From: Candidatus Sulfidibacterium hydrothermale
GTDB taxonomy: Bacteria > Bacteroidota > Bacteroidia > Bacteroidales > F082
DNA: 64,000 nucleotides
Direction of reading: 5' to 3'
NCBI RefSeq assembly: GCF_020149915.1
Contig: NZ_CP083760.1
Coordinates: forward strand, 806,001 to 870,000
The notes under the pieces are model-generated. The model did not search any database and had not been told where the DNA came from. It worked only from the letters and a program-made list of their open reading frames with translations. Below are positions 35,090 through 44,583 of the stretch, piece after piece (within the stretch, counting starts at the first letter, position 1; every line of letters begins with the position of its first letter). The position numbers and the translations under genes were made by a program.

Positions 35090-36484
35090 ATGAAAAAAAT
35101 ATACGCTTTAATATTGGTTTCTATTGGTTTTGTGTTCTTTCCGCTGACCATCGATGCGGCTTCTGTTACTTCAAAAATACCGGTGCCTGTTGTTGATTCG
35201 GGCGATACGGCCTGGATGCTGGTGGCCACAGCGCTGGTGATGCTGATGACTATTCCCGGGCTGGCCTTGTTTTACGGCGGGCTGGTGCGGCGCAAAAATA
35301 TTCTGAACATTTTTATGCAAAGTTTTATGGTGATGGCGGTCATCAGTATCGAATGGGTGGCTGTGGGATACAGCCTGGCTTTTGGAACATCCAAAGGTGT
35401 ACTGGCACCTTACATTGGCGGGTTTCACTGGCTTTTTCTGCACGGTATCCGTCTCGGTGACCTGAGTCCGTACTTTGTTTCTCATTCGCAGCCTTCCGGT
35501 CAGATGATACACGGATTGCCGGTGATGGTCGGAACGATACCGCACATTGTTTTTGTCCTTTTTCAAATGATGTTTGCAGTGATTACGCCGGCGTTGATCA
35601 TCGGGGCTTTCGCCGAACGGATTCATTTCAGGGGTTTTCTGATTTTTTCGGTTTTATGGGCTTTGTTTGTTTACAATCCGGTGGCTCACTGGGTATGGTC
35701 GGCCGACGGCTGGCTGGCAAAACTTGGTGCGCTTGATTTTGCCGGTGGCACGGTGGTGCACATCAATGCCGGAATTGCCGCTCTGGTAATGGCGGTGATG
35801 CTCGGAAAACGGCACGATTACCAGGGACACGCCGTTCCGCCACATAACATTCCGTTTGTGGCTATCGGGGCGGCCATGTTATGGTTTGGCTGGTTTGGTT
35901 TCAATGCCGGCAGCGGACTGGCAGCCGACGGACTGGCGGCTCATGCTTTTTTTGTAACCCATCTTGCTGCTGCAACGGCTGCTTTTACATGGGCTGTGCT
36001 GGATTGGGTTATCGGAAAAAAACCAACCCTGGTCGGGGTGGCTACCGGGGCAGTGGGCGGACTGGTGGCCATTACACCGGCAGCCGGTTTTGTGGATGTT
36101 TCCGGGGCTATTGCCATTGGCGTACTGGTTTCTCTGGTCTGTTTCCTGATGGTGGCTTATGTAAAACCGAAGCTGGGTTACGACGATACGCTGGATGCTT
36201 TCGGCGTACATGGTGTGGGCGGAATTGTCGGCGCATTGCTCACCGGAATTCTGGCTACCCCGCTGGTGCAAAGCCAGGCTCGCGGACTTTTTTATGGCGA
36301 TGCGCATCAGTTGGTGGTGCAGATAACGGCGGTATTGGCTACCATCCTTTATTCGGCGGCAGGAACATTTGTCCTGTTTCTCGTTGTTGACAAAATCTGG
36401 GGACTGCGTGTCACACCAAAGGAAGAAGCTGTCGGACTGGATGAAGCCATGCACGGCGAAACAGCTTACACGGCTTTTGACTAA
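35090..36484 (+). CDS. amtB: Ammonium transporter
   Basis: Trimeric inner-membrane NH4+/NH3 channel. 464 residues: cleavable signal-like N-terminus, then eleven transmembrane helices beginning DSGDTAWMLVATALVMLMTIPGLALFYGGLVRRKN. The twin-histidine pore is in GGTVVHINAGIAALV and DAFGVHGVGGIVGALLTG; GAFAERIHFRGF is also conserved. Couples with the PII protein encoded upstream. Converges with the DAHP synthase gene 12 bases away. Confidence 0.96.
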   Translation: MKKIYALILVSIGFVFFPLTIDAASVTSKIPVPVVDSGDTAWMLVATALVMLMTIPGLALFYGGLVRRKNILNIFMQSFMVMAVISIEWVAVGYSLAFGTSKGVLAPYIGGFHWLFLHGIRLGDLSPYFVSHSQPSGQMIHGLPVMVGTIPHIVFVLFQMMFAVITPALIIGAFAERIHFRGFLIFSVLWALFVYNPVAHWVWSADGWLAKLGALDFAGGTVVHINAGIAALVMAVMLGKRHDYQGHAVPPHNIPFVAIGAAMLWFGWFGFNAGSGLAADGLAAHAFFVTHLAAATAAFTWAVLDWVIGKKPTLVGVATGAVGGLVAITPAAGFVDVSGAIAIGVLVSLVCFLMVAYVKPKLGYDDTLDAFGVHGVGGIVGALLTGILATPLVQSQARGLFYGDAHQLVVQITAVLATILYSAAGTFVLFLVVDKIWGLRVTPKEEAVGLDEAMHGETAYTAFD

Positions 36485-36496
36485 GCAGCGTCCGGT

Positions 36497-37507
36497 TTAA
36501 AAATGGTCCCGCAGTTTTTTGGTTTCACGCAATTGCCGGTAAAGTTTTTCGGCCTGCGGATAATAAAGACTTTGTGGCCCGTCGGAAAATGCTTTTTCCG
36601 GTGTTTCATGGATTTCCATGATCACCCCGTCGGCACCGCTCATGACCCCTGCCAGCGCCATCGGCGGAACGTAATTGCGGATACCGACCCCGTGCGACGG
36701 GTCCACAATAACCGGCAGATGGGTTTTGTCTTTCAAAATGGGAATGGCACTTAAGTCCAGTGTGTTGCGGGTAGCCCGTTCAAAGGTGCGGATACCGCGT
36801 TCGCAAAGCATGATCTTTTCATTGCCGCCCGAAAAAACATATTCGGCCGAGTAAAGCAGTTCGTCTATTGTACCCGAGATGCCCCGTTTGATCATTACCG
36901 GTTTATCCGTTTTTCCCAGTACATCCAGCAGGCTGAAATTTTGCGAGTTGCGTGCACCCACCTGAAAAATGTCCACATAATCCAGCATGGGTTCCACCTG
37001 CGACACCTGCATGACCTCGGTAATTACTTTGATGCCGTTTTCCGAACAGTGTTTGTGAAACAGTTTCAGTCCTTCGATGCCCAGCCCGCGAAACGAATAG
37101 GGCGAGCTGCGGGGTTTGTACACGCCGCCCCGCATAATGCGGATGTTGTTTTTTTTCAGATGATTGACAATGCTGATAATTTGTTCTTCGCTTTCGATGG
37201 CACACGGTCCGGCCATGATGGCCAGTTCGCCGTTGCCAATGGTGATACCGTCGCCCAGATCAATAACGGTGTTGTTCAGCTTCCATTTGCGGGAAACCAT
37301 TTTGTAGCTGTCCGATACACGGTGGATATCGGCAATGCCCGGCATGTTGCCAATTTCACGCAGGTCAAATTCGCCGGAAGGAATGCCTACAATGTATTCG
37401 CGGAAGTTGGTTTTTATCAGGCGGGCATCAATCTTTAATGCTGTCAGTTTGTCGAACAGCTTTTCTTTCTGTGTTTTATCAATATTTTTTTCTAACTGGA
37501 TAATCAT
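36497..37507 (-). CDS. aroF: 3-deoxy-7-phosphoheptulonate (DAHP) synthase, type I-beta with N-terminal regulatory domain
   Basis: First step of the shikimate pathway (PEP + erythrose-4-phosphate). 336 residues: N-terminal ferredoxin-like regulatory domain (about 1-70, [20 protein letters not shown]), then the TIM barrel: [105 protein letters not shown]. This is the Thermotoga-like type whose N-domain mediates Tyr/Phe feedback. It is the last gene of the trp operon and overlaps trpA by 4 bases, so DAHP supply is co-regulated with tryptophan synthesis. Confidence 0.95.
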   Translation of the reverse strand: MIIQLEKNIDKTQKEKLFDKLTALKIDARLIKTNFREYIVGIPSGEFDLREIGNMPGIADIHRVSDSYKMVSRKWKLNNTVIDLGDGITIGNGELAIMAGPCAIESEEQIISIVNHLKKNNIRIMRGGVYKPRSSPYSFRGLGIEGLKLFHKHCSENGIKVITEVMQVSQVEPMLDYVDIFQVGARNSQNFSLLDVLGKTDKPVMIKRGISGTIDELLYSAEYVFSGGNEKIMLCERGIRTFERATRNTLDLSAIPILKDKTHLPVIVDPSHGVGIRNYVPPMALAGVMSGADGVIMEIHETPEKAFSDGPQSLYYPQAEKLYRQLRETKKLRDHF

Positions 37508-38274
37508 GAACGAATGGTTTTGATAAATTCCTGAATATTTTGTTGTAATGAACCCGGTTTTTCCAGTGTCCGGATAAAAGCACTGCCGATGATGGCCCCG
37601 TGTGCGTACTGGCAGGCCGTTTCAAATGTGTGCCGGTCGTGAATGCCAAAACCGATGAGTGTGGGATTTTTCAGTTGCATGTTGCGGATACGCCGGAAAT
37701 AAGCCTGTTGTTCTGTTTGCATGGCGGCTTTGTTGCCCGTTACGGATGCGGACGACACCACATACAAAAATCCCGAGCAGGCTTCGTCCACTATTCGGAT
37801 CCGTGCTTCACCGGTTTGCGGGCTGATGAGAAAAACCATTTTTAAGCCGAGACTTTCGGCTTTTTGCCGGTAATGCCGGTTGTAAAAATCTGCCGGAAGG
37901 TCGGGGATGATGAGTCCGTCAGCCCCGCTGCGGGCAGCTTCTTCCAGAAAAGCTTCTTCGCCATAAGCCATCATCTGGTTCAGATAGCCCATGAGCAGAA
38001 TGGGGATTTCTGATTGTTTTCGGATTTCGCGTACCTGCTGGAAGATTTTCTGCAGGGTGATGCCGTTTTGGATGGCCGCCGTGCTGCTGTGCTGAATTAC
38101 CGGGCCATCGGCCAGCGGATCGGAAAACGGCAGGCCGATTTCCACCATGTCCACGCCGGCTTTTTCCAGTTCCAAAACGACAGGCACTGTATCGTCGCGT
38201 TGCGGAAAACCCGCTGTGAGATAAATGTTCAGAATATTTTTCTTCTGCCGGAAAAGTTGATCTATTTTGTTCAT
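37504..38274 (-). CDS. trpA: Tryptophan synthase alpha subunit
   Basis: Cleaves indole-3-glycerol phosphate to indole, which is channelled to TrpB. 256 residues. Catalytic Glu in [21 protein letters not shown] and Asp in [14 protein letters not shown] are present, as is the phosphate loop [10 protein letters not shown]. Overlaps trpB upstream by 4 bases and the DAHP synthase gene downstream by 4 bases (translational coupling). Confidence 0.97.
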   Translation of the reverse strand: MNKIDQLFRQKKNILNIYLTAGFPQRDDTVPVVLELEKAGVDMVEIGLPFSDPLADGPVIQHSSTAAIQNGITLQKIFQQVREIRKQSEIPILLMGYLNQMMAYGEEAFLEEAARSGADGLIIPDLPADFYNRHYRQKAESLGLKMVFLISPQTGEARIRIVDEACSGFLYVVSSASVTGNKAAMQTEQQAYFRRIRNMQLKNPTLIGFGIHDRHTFETACQYAHGAIIGSAFIRTLEKPGSLQQNIQEFIKTIRS

Positions 38275-39455
38275 TGGTCCTTATTCAAATATTTCAAATA
38301 TGTTTCCATGTCTTTGTCGCCTCTTCCCGAAAGGTTTACCACCACGGTTTCATCCGGTTTTAACCGGATTTTTTTCAAAGCAGCCAGGGCATGAGCCGAT
38401 TCCAGTGCCGGGATAATGCCTTCCAGCCGGGTCAGTTCAAAGGCAGCATCCAGCGCTTCGCGGTCGGTGGCGCCCATAAATGTCCCGCGCCGGTTTTTAA
38501 ACAGAAAAGCATGCAGCGGCCCGATGCCGGGATAATCCAGTCCGGCCGAAATGGAATAAGGTTCGGTTATTTGTCCTTCGGCATTTTGCATCAGCAACGT
38601 CCGGCTGCCGTGAATAATTCCTTCGCTGCCGGTTTGTGTGGTGGCCGCTGTTTCGCCGCTGTCAACGCCCAGTCCTTCAGCTTCCACGGCAATGAGTTCC
38701 ACCTTTTCGTTATCGAGATAATGATAAAAAGCGCCGGCAGCGTTGCTGCCTCCGCCTACACAGGCAATGATTTTGTCGGGATGATCGCAGTCGGTTTTTT
38801 CCGAAAGCTGTTTTTTCATCTCTTCGCTGATGACCGACTGAAACCGGGCCACCATGTCGGGGTAGGGATGCGGCCCCACCACCGAGCCGATGAGATAATA
38901 CGTTTCGGGATGATTAATCCAGTGGCGGATGGCTTCGTTGGTAGCATCTTTCAGTGTACGGCTGCCCGATCTGGCCGGACGTACTTCGGCACCGAGCATT
39001 CGCATGCGCGCCACATTGGGGGCCTGCCTTTCCATGTCTGTTTCGCCCATGTAAACGATACACGGCAGTCCTGCCAGTGCTGCCACGGTAGCCGTAGCTA
39101 CCCCATGCTGACCTGCACCGGTTTCCGCAATGATGCTTTTCTTGCCCAGGTGTTGCGCCACAAGAATTTGCCCGATGGTATTGTTGATTTTGTGGGCGCC
39201 GGTGTGGGTCAGGTCTTCCCGTTTCAGAAAAATGCGGGTGTTGTATTTTTTTGATAAGCGACTGGCAAAATAGAGTGGTGTAGGTCGTCCGGCATAATCT
39301 TTCAAAAGCTGTTTAAAAGCGGTTTGAAAGCTGTCGGAATTGATGATCTTCAGGTAGTTTTGCTGCAGTTCTTCCACGTTGGGGTAGAGCATTTCGGGGA
39401 CGAAAGCGCCACCGAATTCGCCGTAAAAACCTTGTTCGTCAGGATTGTAATTCAT
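38271..39455 (-). CDS. trpB: Tryptophan synthase beta subunit
   Basis: PLP enzyme joining indole and serine. 394 residues. PLP-binding Lys in [13 protein letters not shown], substrate loop [18 protein letters not shown], phosphate-cup [33 protein letters not shown]. Overlaps trpF by 17 bases and trpA by 4. Confidence 0.98.
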   Translation of the reverse strand: MNYNPDEQGFYGEFGGAFVPEMLYPNVEELQQNYLKIINSDSFQTAFKQLLKDYAGRPTPLYFASRLSKKYNTRIFLKREDLTHTGAHKINNTIGQILVAQHLGKKSIIAETGAGQHGVATATVAALAGLPCIVYMGETDMERQAPNVARMRMLGAEVRPARSGSRTLKDATNEAIRHWINHPETYYLIGSVVGPHPYPDMVARFQSVISEEMKKQLSEKTDCDHPDKIIACVGGGSNAAGAFYHYLDNEKVELIAVEAEGLGVDSGETAATTQTGSEGIIHGSRTLLMQNAEGQITEPYSISAGLDYPGIGPLHAFLFKNRRGTFMGATDREALDAAFELTRLEGIIPALESAHALAALKKIRLKPDETVVVNLSGRGDKDMETYLKYLNKDQ

Positions 39456-40065
39456 GTTTGAAACGTTTTATTTTATGGATGTTTTTGATGCCGGGTTTTG
39501 TTTCAAAGCGGCTGTTGATGTCCACGCCGTAAAAGGCCGGATGGTCTATTTCTTTGATGGCCCGGGCCATGGTTTCGTCGATGCCGCCGCTGAGCAAAAA
39601 GGGAACTTTCCCAGTGTAATTTTTTAATAATTCCCAGTTAAAAGTTATCCCGTTGCCGCCGGCTTGCGGACCGGAAGCATCAAAAAGGAAATAATCGCAA
39701 CAGGATTCATATGCTTTCAGCCTGTCAAAATCAAATTCGGCGTGAAGGTTAAAAGCTTTAATGACCGGCGCCACTGTCCGGCTGATTTCTTTGCAAAATT
39801 CCGGACTTTCCACTCCGTGCAACTGGATGTAATCCAGTCTGAAGTTTTCCTTTTTCAGTCGGATATATTCGGTGGATTTATTTACAAATACGCCTGTTTT
39901 GGCAATGTTTTCCGGGATGGTTACTTCCGGAAGCCGGTCGCAGTAGCGCGGCGAAATCTCATGAAAAATAAATCCGATAAAATCGGGATGTAGTTCCGCT
40001 AGTGCGGCAATGTTAGATGCTTCGCGCATGCCGCAGACTTTCAAATGTATTTTTTGTGCATTCAT
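39439..40065 (-). CDS. trpF: Phosphoribosylanthranilate isomerase
   Basis: Third committed step of Trp synthesis. 208 residues. [18 protein letters not shown] (catalytic Cys), [47 protein letters not shown] (catalytic Asp), [39 protein letters not shown]. Overlaps trpC by 4 bases (ATGA) and trpB by 17. Confidence 0.97.
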   Translation of the reverse strand: MNAQKIHLKVCGMREASNIAALAELHPDFIGFIFHEISPRYCDRLPEVTIPENIAKTGVFVNKSTEYIRLKKENFRLDYIQLHGVESPEFCKEISRTVAPVIKAFNLHAEFDFDRLKAYESCCDYFLFDASGPQAGGNGITFNWELLKNYTGKVPFLLSGGIDETMARAIKEIDHPAFYGVDINSRFETKPGIKNIHKIKRFKHELQS

Positions 40066-40868
40066 GACGTCCGGTTTTTTTGTAGTTCATTTACCTCGCG
40101 GATAAAATGGCGACAGGCCGTTTCAGGCGAAACTTCGCGCATAAACAGTTCGCCGATAAGAAAACCGTCAAATCCGGCATTTTTCAGTAAAACAATGTCT
40201 TGTGGTTGGCGGATGCCGCTTTCGGCGATTTTCAGGGTTCCGGCCGGCAGTTGCCGGGCCATTTGGATGGCATGGTCAAAATTTACCGAGAAATCTTTCA
40301 GATTCCGGTTGTTGATGCCGGTTAAGTCTGCATCGGGGACATATTTTTCAAGTTCTTCCGGCGCATAAAATTCCAATAGTACTTCCATACCCAGCCGGTG
40401 TGCCAGTGCAGTAAACTGTTCAATTTCCTGTCGTGAGAGTACTGCGGCAATGAGCAATATGGCATCGGCGCCAATGGCCTTGGCTTCATAAATCTGGTAT
40501 TCGTCCACCACAAAATCTTTTCGCAGGATAGGGCAGTAGTTGAACTTCCGCGCGGTTTTCAGGTCGTCGTTGCTGCCACCGAAAAAAGTTTCATCGGTCA
40601 GTACCGACAGCGCCGAAGCCCCGGCCTGCATGTATCCGATGGAAATTTTTTCCACATCGGCATACAGGTTGATGTTGCCTTTCGACGGCGACCGGCGTTT
40701 GAATTCGGCAATGATCCCCGATTTGTCCGGGCGTAGCACATACTGTTTCAGCGATACGCAAGGGGCGGCAAAATGGATGCTTTTTTTCAGCAGTTCCAAC
40801 GGATAAAGCCGTTGGCGCTCTTCCGTTTCTTTTCTTTTGTGGGTTATGATTTTTTTTAGAATGTCCAT
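40062..40868 (-). CDS. trpC: Indole-3-glycerol phosphate synthase
   Basis: Fourth step of Trp synthesis. 268 residues. SGIIAEFKRRSPSKGNIN (catalytic Lys), ASALSVLTDETFFGGSNDDL, CPILRKDFVVDEYQIYEAKAIGADAILLIAAVL, LTGINNRNLKDFSVNFDH, IAESGIRQPQDIVLL and FDGFLIGELFMREVSP. Separate from trpF (not fused). Lies 240 bases from trpD, the only long gap in the operon downstream of trpG; that gap carries a family C repeat. Confidence 0.97.
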   Translation of the reverse strand: MDILKKIITHKRKETEERQRLYPLELLKKSIHFAAPCVSLKQYVLRPDKSGIIAEFKRRSPSKGNINLYADVEKISIGYMQAGASALSVLTDETFFGGSNDDLKTARKFNYCPILRKDFVVDEYQIYEAKAIGADAILLIAAVLSRQEIEQFTALAHRLGMEVLLEFYAPEELEKYVPDADLTGINNRNLKDFSVNFDHAIQMARQLPAGTLKIAESGIRQPQDIVLLKNAGFDGFLIGELFMREVSPETACRHFIREVNELQKNRTS

Positions 40869-40956
40869 AAAGTTTTGATGTTTAGTTGAATACCTGGCAA
40901 ATCTTAAATAAATGACAATGTGTTAAATAAAAACGTTTTAAAATTTTGGCAAATTG

Positions 40957-41032
40957 TTATTCTGAGCAACGCGAAGAATCTCAATGAATTGAATAATGAT
41001 TTTTTATAGATTCTTCACTTCGTTCAGAATGA
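40957..41032. repeat. Family C dispersed inverted repeat inside the trp operon
   Basis: ATTCTGAGCAACGCGAAGAATCTC on the left (positions about 40961-40982) and the inverse AGATTCTTCACTTCGTTCAGAATGA on the right form a long imperfect hairpin. It lies between trpD and trpC; RNA polymerase reading the operon must pass it. Confidence 0.75.
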
Positions 41033-41108
41033 TACAAACAGTAGTCTTGGATATAGGATTTACCATTGTAATACATTTGTTTTTAAGCTTTATTTCTTGT
41101 TTCTCTGA

Positions 41109-42110
41109 TTATTCCTGTTGCGAAAGTTCAACAGCTTTTTTCAATGATGCGTAAGCTTTTCCCGATTGCAGAGAGACGCGGGCCGTTTCCACACACTCGG
41201 CCAGCGGCTTGTTTTCAAAAACCTGAATGGCAACAGCAGCATTGGCTACTACCACATTGGTTTGTGCCGGCGTTCCTTCGTTTTGCAGGATGGCCGTAAA
41301 AAGCCGGGCGGCTTCCTGCACTGTCTTCCCGCCGGTGATCTCTTCCGGTTTTACCGCCTGCAGACCAAAATCGGCAGGTGTCAAAACCTTTTCCCCGTCA
41401 GGACGGTAGCTTTTCACTTTCCCCGTAAGGGAAATCTCATCATACCCGTCCAGGCTGTGGATAATGGCGAAACGGGTACTGCTTTCTTTCTGGAAAAGAT
41501 AGTTGTAAAGCCGTGCCACTTCCAGGCTGTAAACGCCCGTCATCTGGTTTTGTGGAAACGACGGGTTGACCAGCGGGCCGAGCATGTTGAAGAACGTTTT
41601 TACCCCCAGCTCGCGGCGGATCGGCGCCACATTTTTCATGGCCGGGTGAAACAACGGGGCATGCATCATGCAGAAGTTCGAAACTTCCAGTTGCCGTTTG
41701 AGTTTGCCTTCGTCGTTGGTGAAAACGTAGCCGAGATATTCCATCACGTTGGACGAACCACACGACGACGAAACGCCATAGTTGCCGTGTTTGGCCACCT
41801 TATAGCCGGCACCGGCCACCACAAAAGCGGCCAGTGTGGAAATATTGAATGTGTCTTTGCCGTCGCCGCCGGTGCCGCACACGTCGATGGTCTCAAAATC
41901 AGATAAATTAACTTTCAGGCACAGATCGAGCAGCGCCGTACGAAAACCTTTCAGCTCTTCCACCGAAATGGGGCGCATCAGATAAACGGTAAGAAAAGCC
42001 GCCATCTGCGACGGATTGTATTTTCCTTTTCCCATGCCGGTGAGCACATCGTAAGCGTCTTGCTCGCTGAGCTGCTGATGGTCGAAAAGACGATTCAGTA
42101 TATTTTTCAT
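41109..42110 (-). CDS. trpD: Anthranilate phosphoribosyltransferase
   Basis: Second step of Trp synthesis, not fused to trpG. 333 residues. PRPP-binding VCGTGGDGKDTFNISTLAAF, VAKHGNYGVSSSCGSSNVMEYLG, MHAPLFHPAMKNVAPIRRELGVKTFFNMLGPLVNP, HSLDGYDEISLTG. Starts 4 bases after the trpG stop. C-terminal end QSGKAYASLKKAVELSQ. Confidence 0.97.
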   Translation of the reverse strand: MKNILNRLFDHQQLSEQDAYDVLTGMGKGKYNPSQMAAFLTVYLMRPISVEELKGFRTALLDLCLKVNLSDFETIDVCGTGGDGKDTFNISTLAAFVVAGAGYKVAKHGNYGVSSSCGSSNVMEYLGYVFTNDEGKLKRQLEVSNFCMMHAPLFHPAMKNVAPIRRELGVKTFFNMLGPLVNPSFPQNQMTGVYSLEVARLYNYLFQKESSTRFAIIHSLDGYDEISLTGKVKSYRPDGEKVLTPADFGLQAVKPEEITGGKTVQEAARLFTAILQNEGTPAQTNVVVANAAVAIQVFENKPLAECVETARVSLQSGKAYASLKKAVELSQQE

Positions 42111-42114
42111 TTTT

Positions 42115-42687
42115 TTACAGATTTAAAAAATTGTCAATCATTTGTTTGCCTTGGGGTGTCAGGATGGATTCCGGATGAAACTGCAGGCCGAAAACCGGAT
42201 GTTCGCGATGGCGGACCGACATGATACGGCCTTCGCTGTCGCGGGATGTGATGAGCAGTTCCGGCGGGAAACCGTTTTCGCTCACCACCCAGCTGTGGTA
42301 ACGGCCGGCTGTGAATTTCTGTGGAATGCCTTCAAAAACGGGGTCGTCTTTGTCTTGTCTGAAAACCGGTGTGGCCACCCCGTGGTAAACCTGCGACAGG
42401 TTTGTCAGCCGGCCGCCGAGAACTTCGGCAATAGCCTGCATGCCAAGACAAACACCGAAAATTTTCTTTTCGGAAACATATCGCTCAATCACTTTTTCCA
42501 TGATGCCGGCATCGGCAGGCAGTCCCGGGCCGGGCGACAGGATGATGTAGTCGTAACGGCCGGCCTGTTCTACGGTTATCCGGTCGTTCCGGTGCACATC
42601 CACGTCACATCCGCCATGCTCGCGGACAAAATGCACCAGGTTGTAAGTGAACGAATCGTAATTATCAAGTACCAGGACTTTCTTCAT
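42115..42687 (-). CDS. trpG: Anthranilate synthase glutamine amidotransferase component
   Basis: Supplies ammonia to TrpE. 190 residues, class I glutaminase: nucleophile Cys in FGVCLGMQAIAEVLGG, oxyanion region LSPGPGLPADAG, and His-Glu in GLQFHPESILTPQG. In a Trp operon next to trpE, so assigned trpG rather than pabA, although it could also serve folate synthesis. Confidence 0.96.
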   Translation of the reverse strand: MKKVLVLDNYDSFTYNLVHFVREHGGCDVDVHRNDRITVEQAGRYDYIILSPGPGLPADAGIMEKVIERYVSEKKIFGVCLGMQAIAEVLGGRLTNLSQVYHGVATPVFRQDKDDPVFEGIPQKFTAGRYHSWVVSENGFPPELLITSRDSEGRIMSVRHREHPVFGLQFHPESILTPQGKQMIDNFLNL

Positions 42688-42715
42688 TTATTTGTATTTT
42701 ATTGATTTGTTGTGA

Positions 42716-43012
42716 TTTATTATATGTATTCTTCCATCCATCCAATTTTCTTTCCCTTCTAATCGTTCTACCATCTCACCTTCCAACCTTTCTTACCCTT
42801 TAAACCCATCAACCATCTCATTCTTCAGCCTTTCTCACTTCTAACCCTTTTACCCTTTCACCTTTTAACCTTCATCCATCCAATCTTCCCACCCTTCCAC
42901 CATTCATCTTTTCTCACCTTTCAATCTTCCTACCTTCTAACCTTTCTTACCCTTTAACCCCTCAACCATCTCACCCTCTCACCTTATCACCCCTTCACCT
43001 TCCACCCCTTCA
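42716..43012. repeat. Low-complexity pyrimidine-rich tract between trpE and trpG
   Basis: About 300 bases composed almost wholly of C, T and A in degenerate 8-12-base units (CTTCCATCC, CACCTTTCAACC, CTTTTACCC types); in the trp mRNA it reads as a purine-rich AAGGTTGA/AAGGGGTGA tract. No reading frame, no stem. Its mRNA would be a long unstructured purine-rich spacer in the middle of the operon. Confidence 0.75.
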
Positions 43013-44440
43013 ACCTTTCTTCCCCGTCAACTTTTCCGCTTTTTCCAGCGCCGACAGCAGAGCGCCCAGTTTGTTGTTGATTTCCTGCAACTCGTTTTCT
43101 TCCACCGACGAAACCACCACCCCGGCGCCCGCCTGAAAATAAAGCCGGTTGTTTTTGCTTAGGAAACTGCGGATGGTTATGGCATGGTTCAGCGAACCGT
43201 CAAAGCCGAAAATACCGATGGCCCCGCCGTAAAAACCGCGACTTTGGTTTTCGTAGCGGTCAATCAGTTCCATGGCTTTGTATTTGGGTGCCCCCGAAAG
43301 GGTTCCGGCCGGAAAAGTATCGGCAAACAATTGCAGTGCATCGGCATTTTCATCCAGCTCGGCCGTTACTTCCGAAACGAGATGAATCACATGGCTGTAG
43401 TACTGCACTTCTTTAAACGTTTTCACTTCCACCTTTCCGCCGTGGCGGCTCAAATCGTTGCGGGCCAAATCAACCAGCATGGTGTGCTCGGCATTTTCTT
43501 TCGGGTCGGCCGAAAGTTGTTCAGCCAGTTGCTTATCCTTTTCATCGTTTCCGCTGCGGCGGAATGTTCCTGCAATGGGATTAATGACCGCCTGCCTGCC
43601 GTTCACTTTCAGTTGCGCTTCGGGTGAAGAGCCAAAAAGTTTAAAGCTGCCGTAGTCAAAATAAAAAAGATAAGGTGACGGGTTCACCGAGCGCAGCGTA
43701 CGGTAAACGTTAAATTCGTCGCCCGTAAAACCCTGCGAAAACTGTCGCGACAGCACAATCTGAAACACATCGCCCCGCTGGCAATGTTCTTTGCCCTTTT
43801 TCACCATTTCCATAAACTGGCTGTCGGTCAGGTTGGAAGTTTTTTCGCCTGCCAGCCTAAATCCGTAACCCGGAAACTTGCTGATATGCAGCAGGCTTTC
43901 CATCTTTTCCATTTGCGATACTTCGCCGTCAAAACGGTTTTCGATGAGCAGCAGTTCGTTTTTAAAATGGTCAAAACGCAGCACAAACCGGAATGCTGTG
44001 TAATGCATCACCGGAATGTGCTGTTCCGCTTTTTGCGGGGCCTGCAGCGTAATGGTTTCAAAATACTGCACGGCGTCGTAAGCCGTATAGCCGAAAAATC
44101 CGTTGGCGCCGGCCGTCTCTTTTGCGCTGTCTTCTTCCTGCAAAAGGCGGAATTTTCCTGTAAACTGCTGTAGTACAGGAATCAGTTCCTGTTTTTTCGA
44201 AAGATGTACCGTTTCCGTTTGGTCGCCCACGGTTTCGGTAACCGTGTCGTTTTCCAGTACAAACGAAGCCAGCGGGTCGATGCACACAAATGAGTAGTTG
44301 TTGTCATTGCCGTGATAATCCGAACTTTCCAGCAAAAAAGCCTGATAAAACCGGTCGCGCAGGTTCAGGTAAAGCCCCACCGGCGTCAGTGTGTCGGCCA
44401 GCAATTTTTTGGTTTTTACGTGTATGTTTACTGTTTCCAT
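43010..44440 (-). CDS. trpE: Anthranilate synthase component I
   Basis: Converts chorismate to anthranilate with TrpG. 476 residues. The N-terminal Trp feedback motif is intact (FLLESSDYHGNDNNYSFV, LLES at about 35-38), so allosteric inhibition is expected. Catalytic region QIVLSRQFSQGFTGDEFNVYRTLRSVNPSPYLFYF, GSSPEAQL, INPIAGTFRRSGNDEKDKQLAEQL, AEHTMLVDLARNDL, FPAGTLSGAPKYKAMELID and GFYGGAIGIFGFDG. First structural gene after the attenuator; the ATG lies 15 bases beyond the terminator T-run. Confidence 0.97.
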   Translation of the reverse strand: METVNIHVKTKKLLADTLTPVGLYLNLRDRFYQAFLLESSDYHGNDNNYSFVCIDPLASFVLENDTVTETVGDQTETVHLSKKQELIPVLQQFTGKFRLLQEEDSAKETAGANGFFGYTAYDAVQYFETITLQAPQKAEQHIPVMHYTAFRFVLRFDHFKNELLLIENRFDGEVSQMEKMESLLHISKFPGYGFRLAGEKTSNLTDSQFMEMVKKGKEHCQRGDVFQIVLSRQFSQGFTGDEFNVYRTLRSVNPSPYLFYFDYGSFKLFGSSPEAQLKVNGRQAVINPIAGTFRRSGNDEKDKQLAEQLSADPKENAEHTMLVDLARNDLSRHGGKVEVKTFKEVQYYSHVIHLVSEVTAELDENADALQLFADTFPAGTLSGAPKYKAMELIDRYENQSRGFYGGAIGIFGFDGSLNHAITIRSFLSKNNRLYFQAGAGVVVSSVEENELQEINNKLGALLSALEKAEKLTGKKG

Positions 44441-44454
44441 ATTGAAATGTGATT

Positions 44455-44491
44455 AAAAAAAAACGGCCTGTCGTGATTCGACAGGCCGTTT
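44455..44491 (-). terminator. Attenuator terminator of the trp operon
   Basis: On the minus strand: AAACGGCCTGTCG-AATCA-CGACAGGCCGTTT followed by six more T. A perfect 13-bp stem with five-base loop and a nine-base U tract, located between the leader peptide and trpE, so it must be read through for operon expression. Confidence 0.93.
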
Positions 44492-44521
44492 AAATATTTT
44501 ATACAAGCGCTTCTCTTCACG

Positions 44522-44578
44522 TCAGTTTCGGACGAAAAGAAGCCACCACCAATTGTTATTCAAATTCATTTTGTTCAT
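44522..44578 (-). CDS. trpL: trp leader peptide with three consecutive Trp codons
   Basis: 18-codon frame MNKMNLNNNWWWLLFVRN ending in TGA; the codons TGG TGG TGG are at 44551-44543 (minus). Three adjacent Trp codons by chance directly before a strong terminator and trpE would be remarkable. Immediately after the third TGG, GCTTCTTTTC (44543-44534) can pair with GAAGAGAAGC (44518-44509) over 10 base pairs, forming the hairpin a stalled ribosome would melt. The -7 box ends only five bases before the ATG, so the transcript probably starts at or within a few bases of the ATG (leaderless or nearly so). Confidence 0.88.
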   Translation of the reverse strand: MNKMNLNNNWWWLLFVRN

Positions 44579-44583
44579 GGCGA

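Noticed and set aside
38391-39254. 287-residue plus-strand frame over trpB
   Set aside because: Antisense shadow of trpB.
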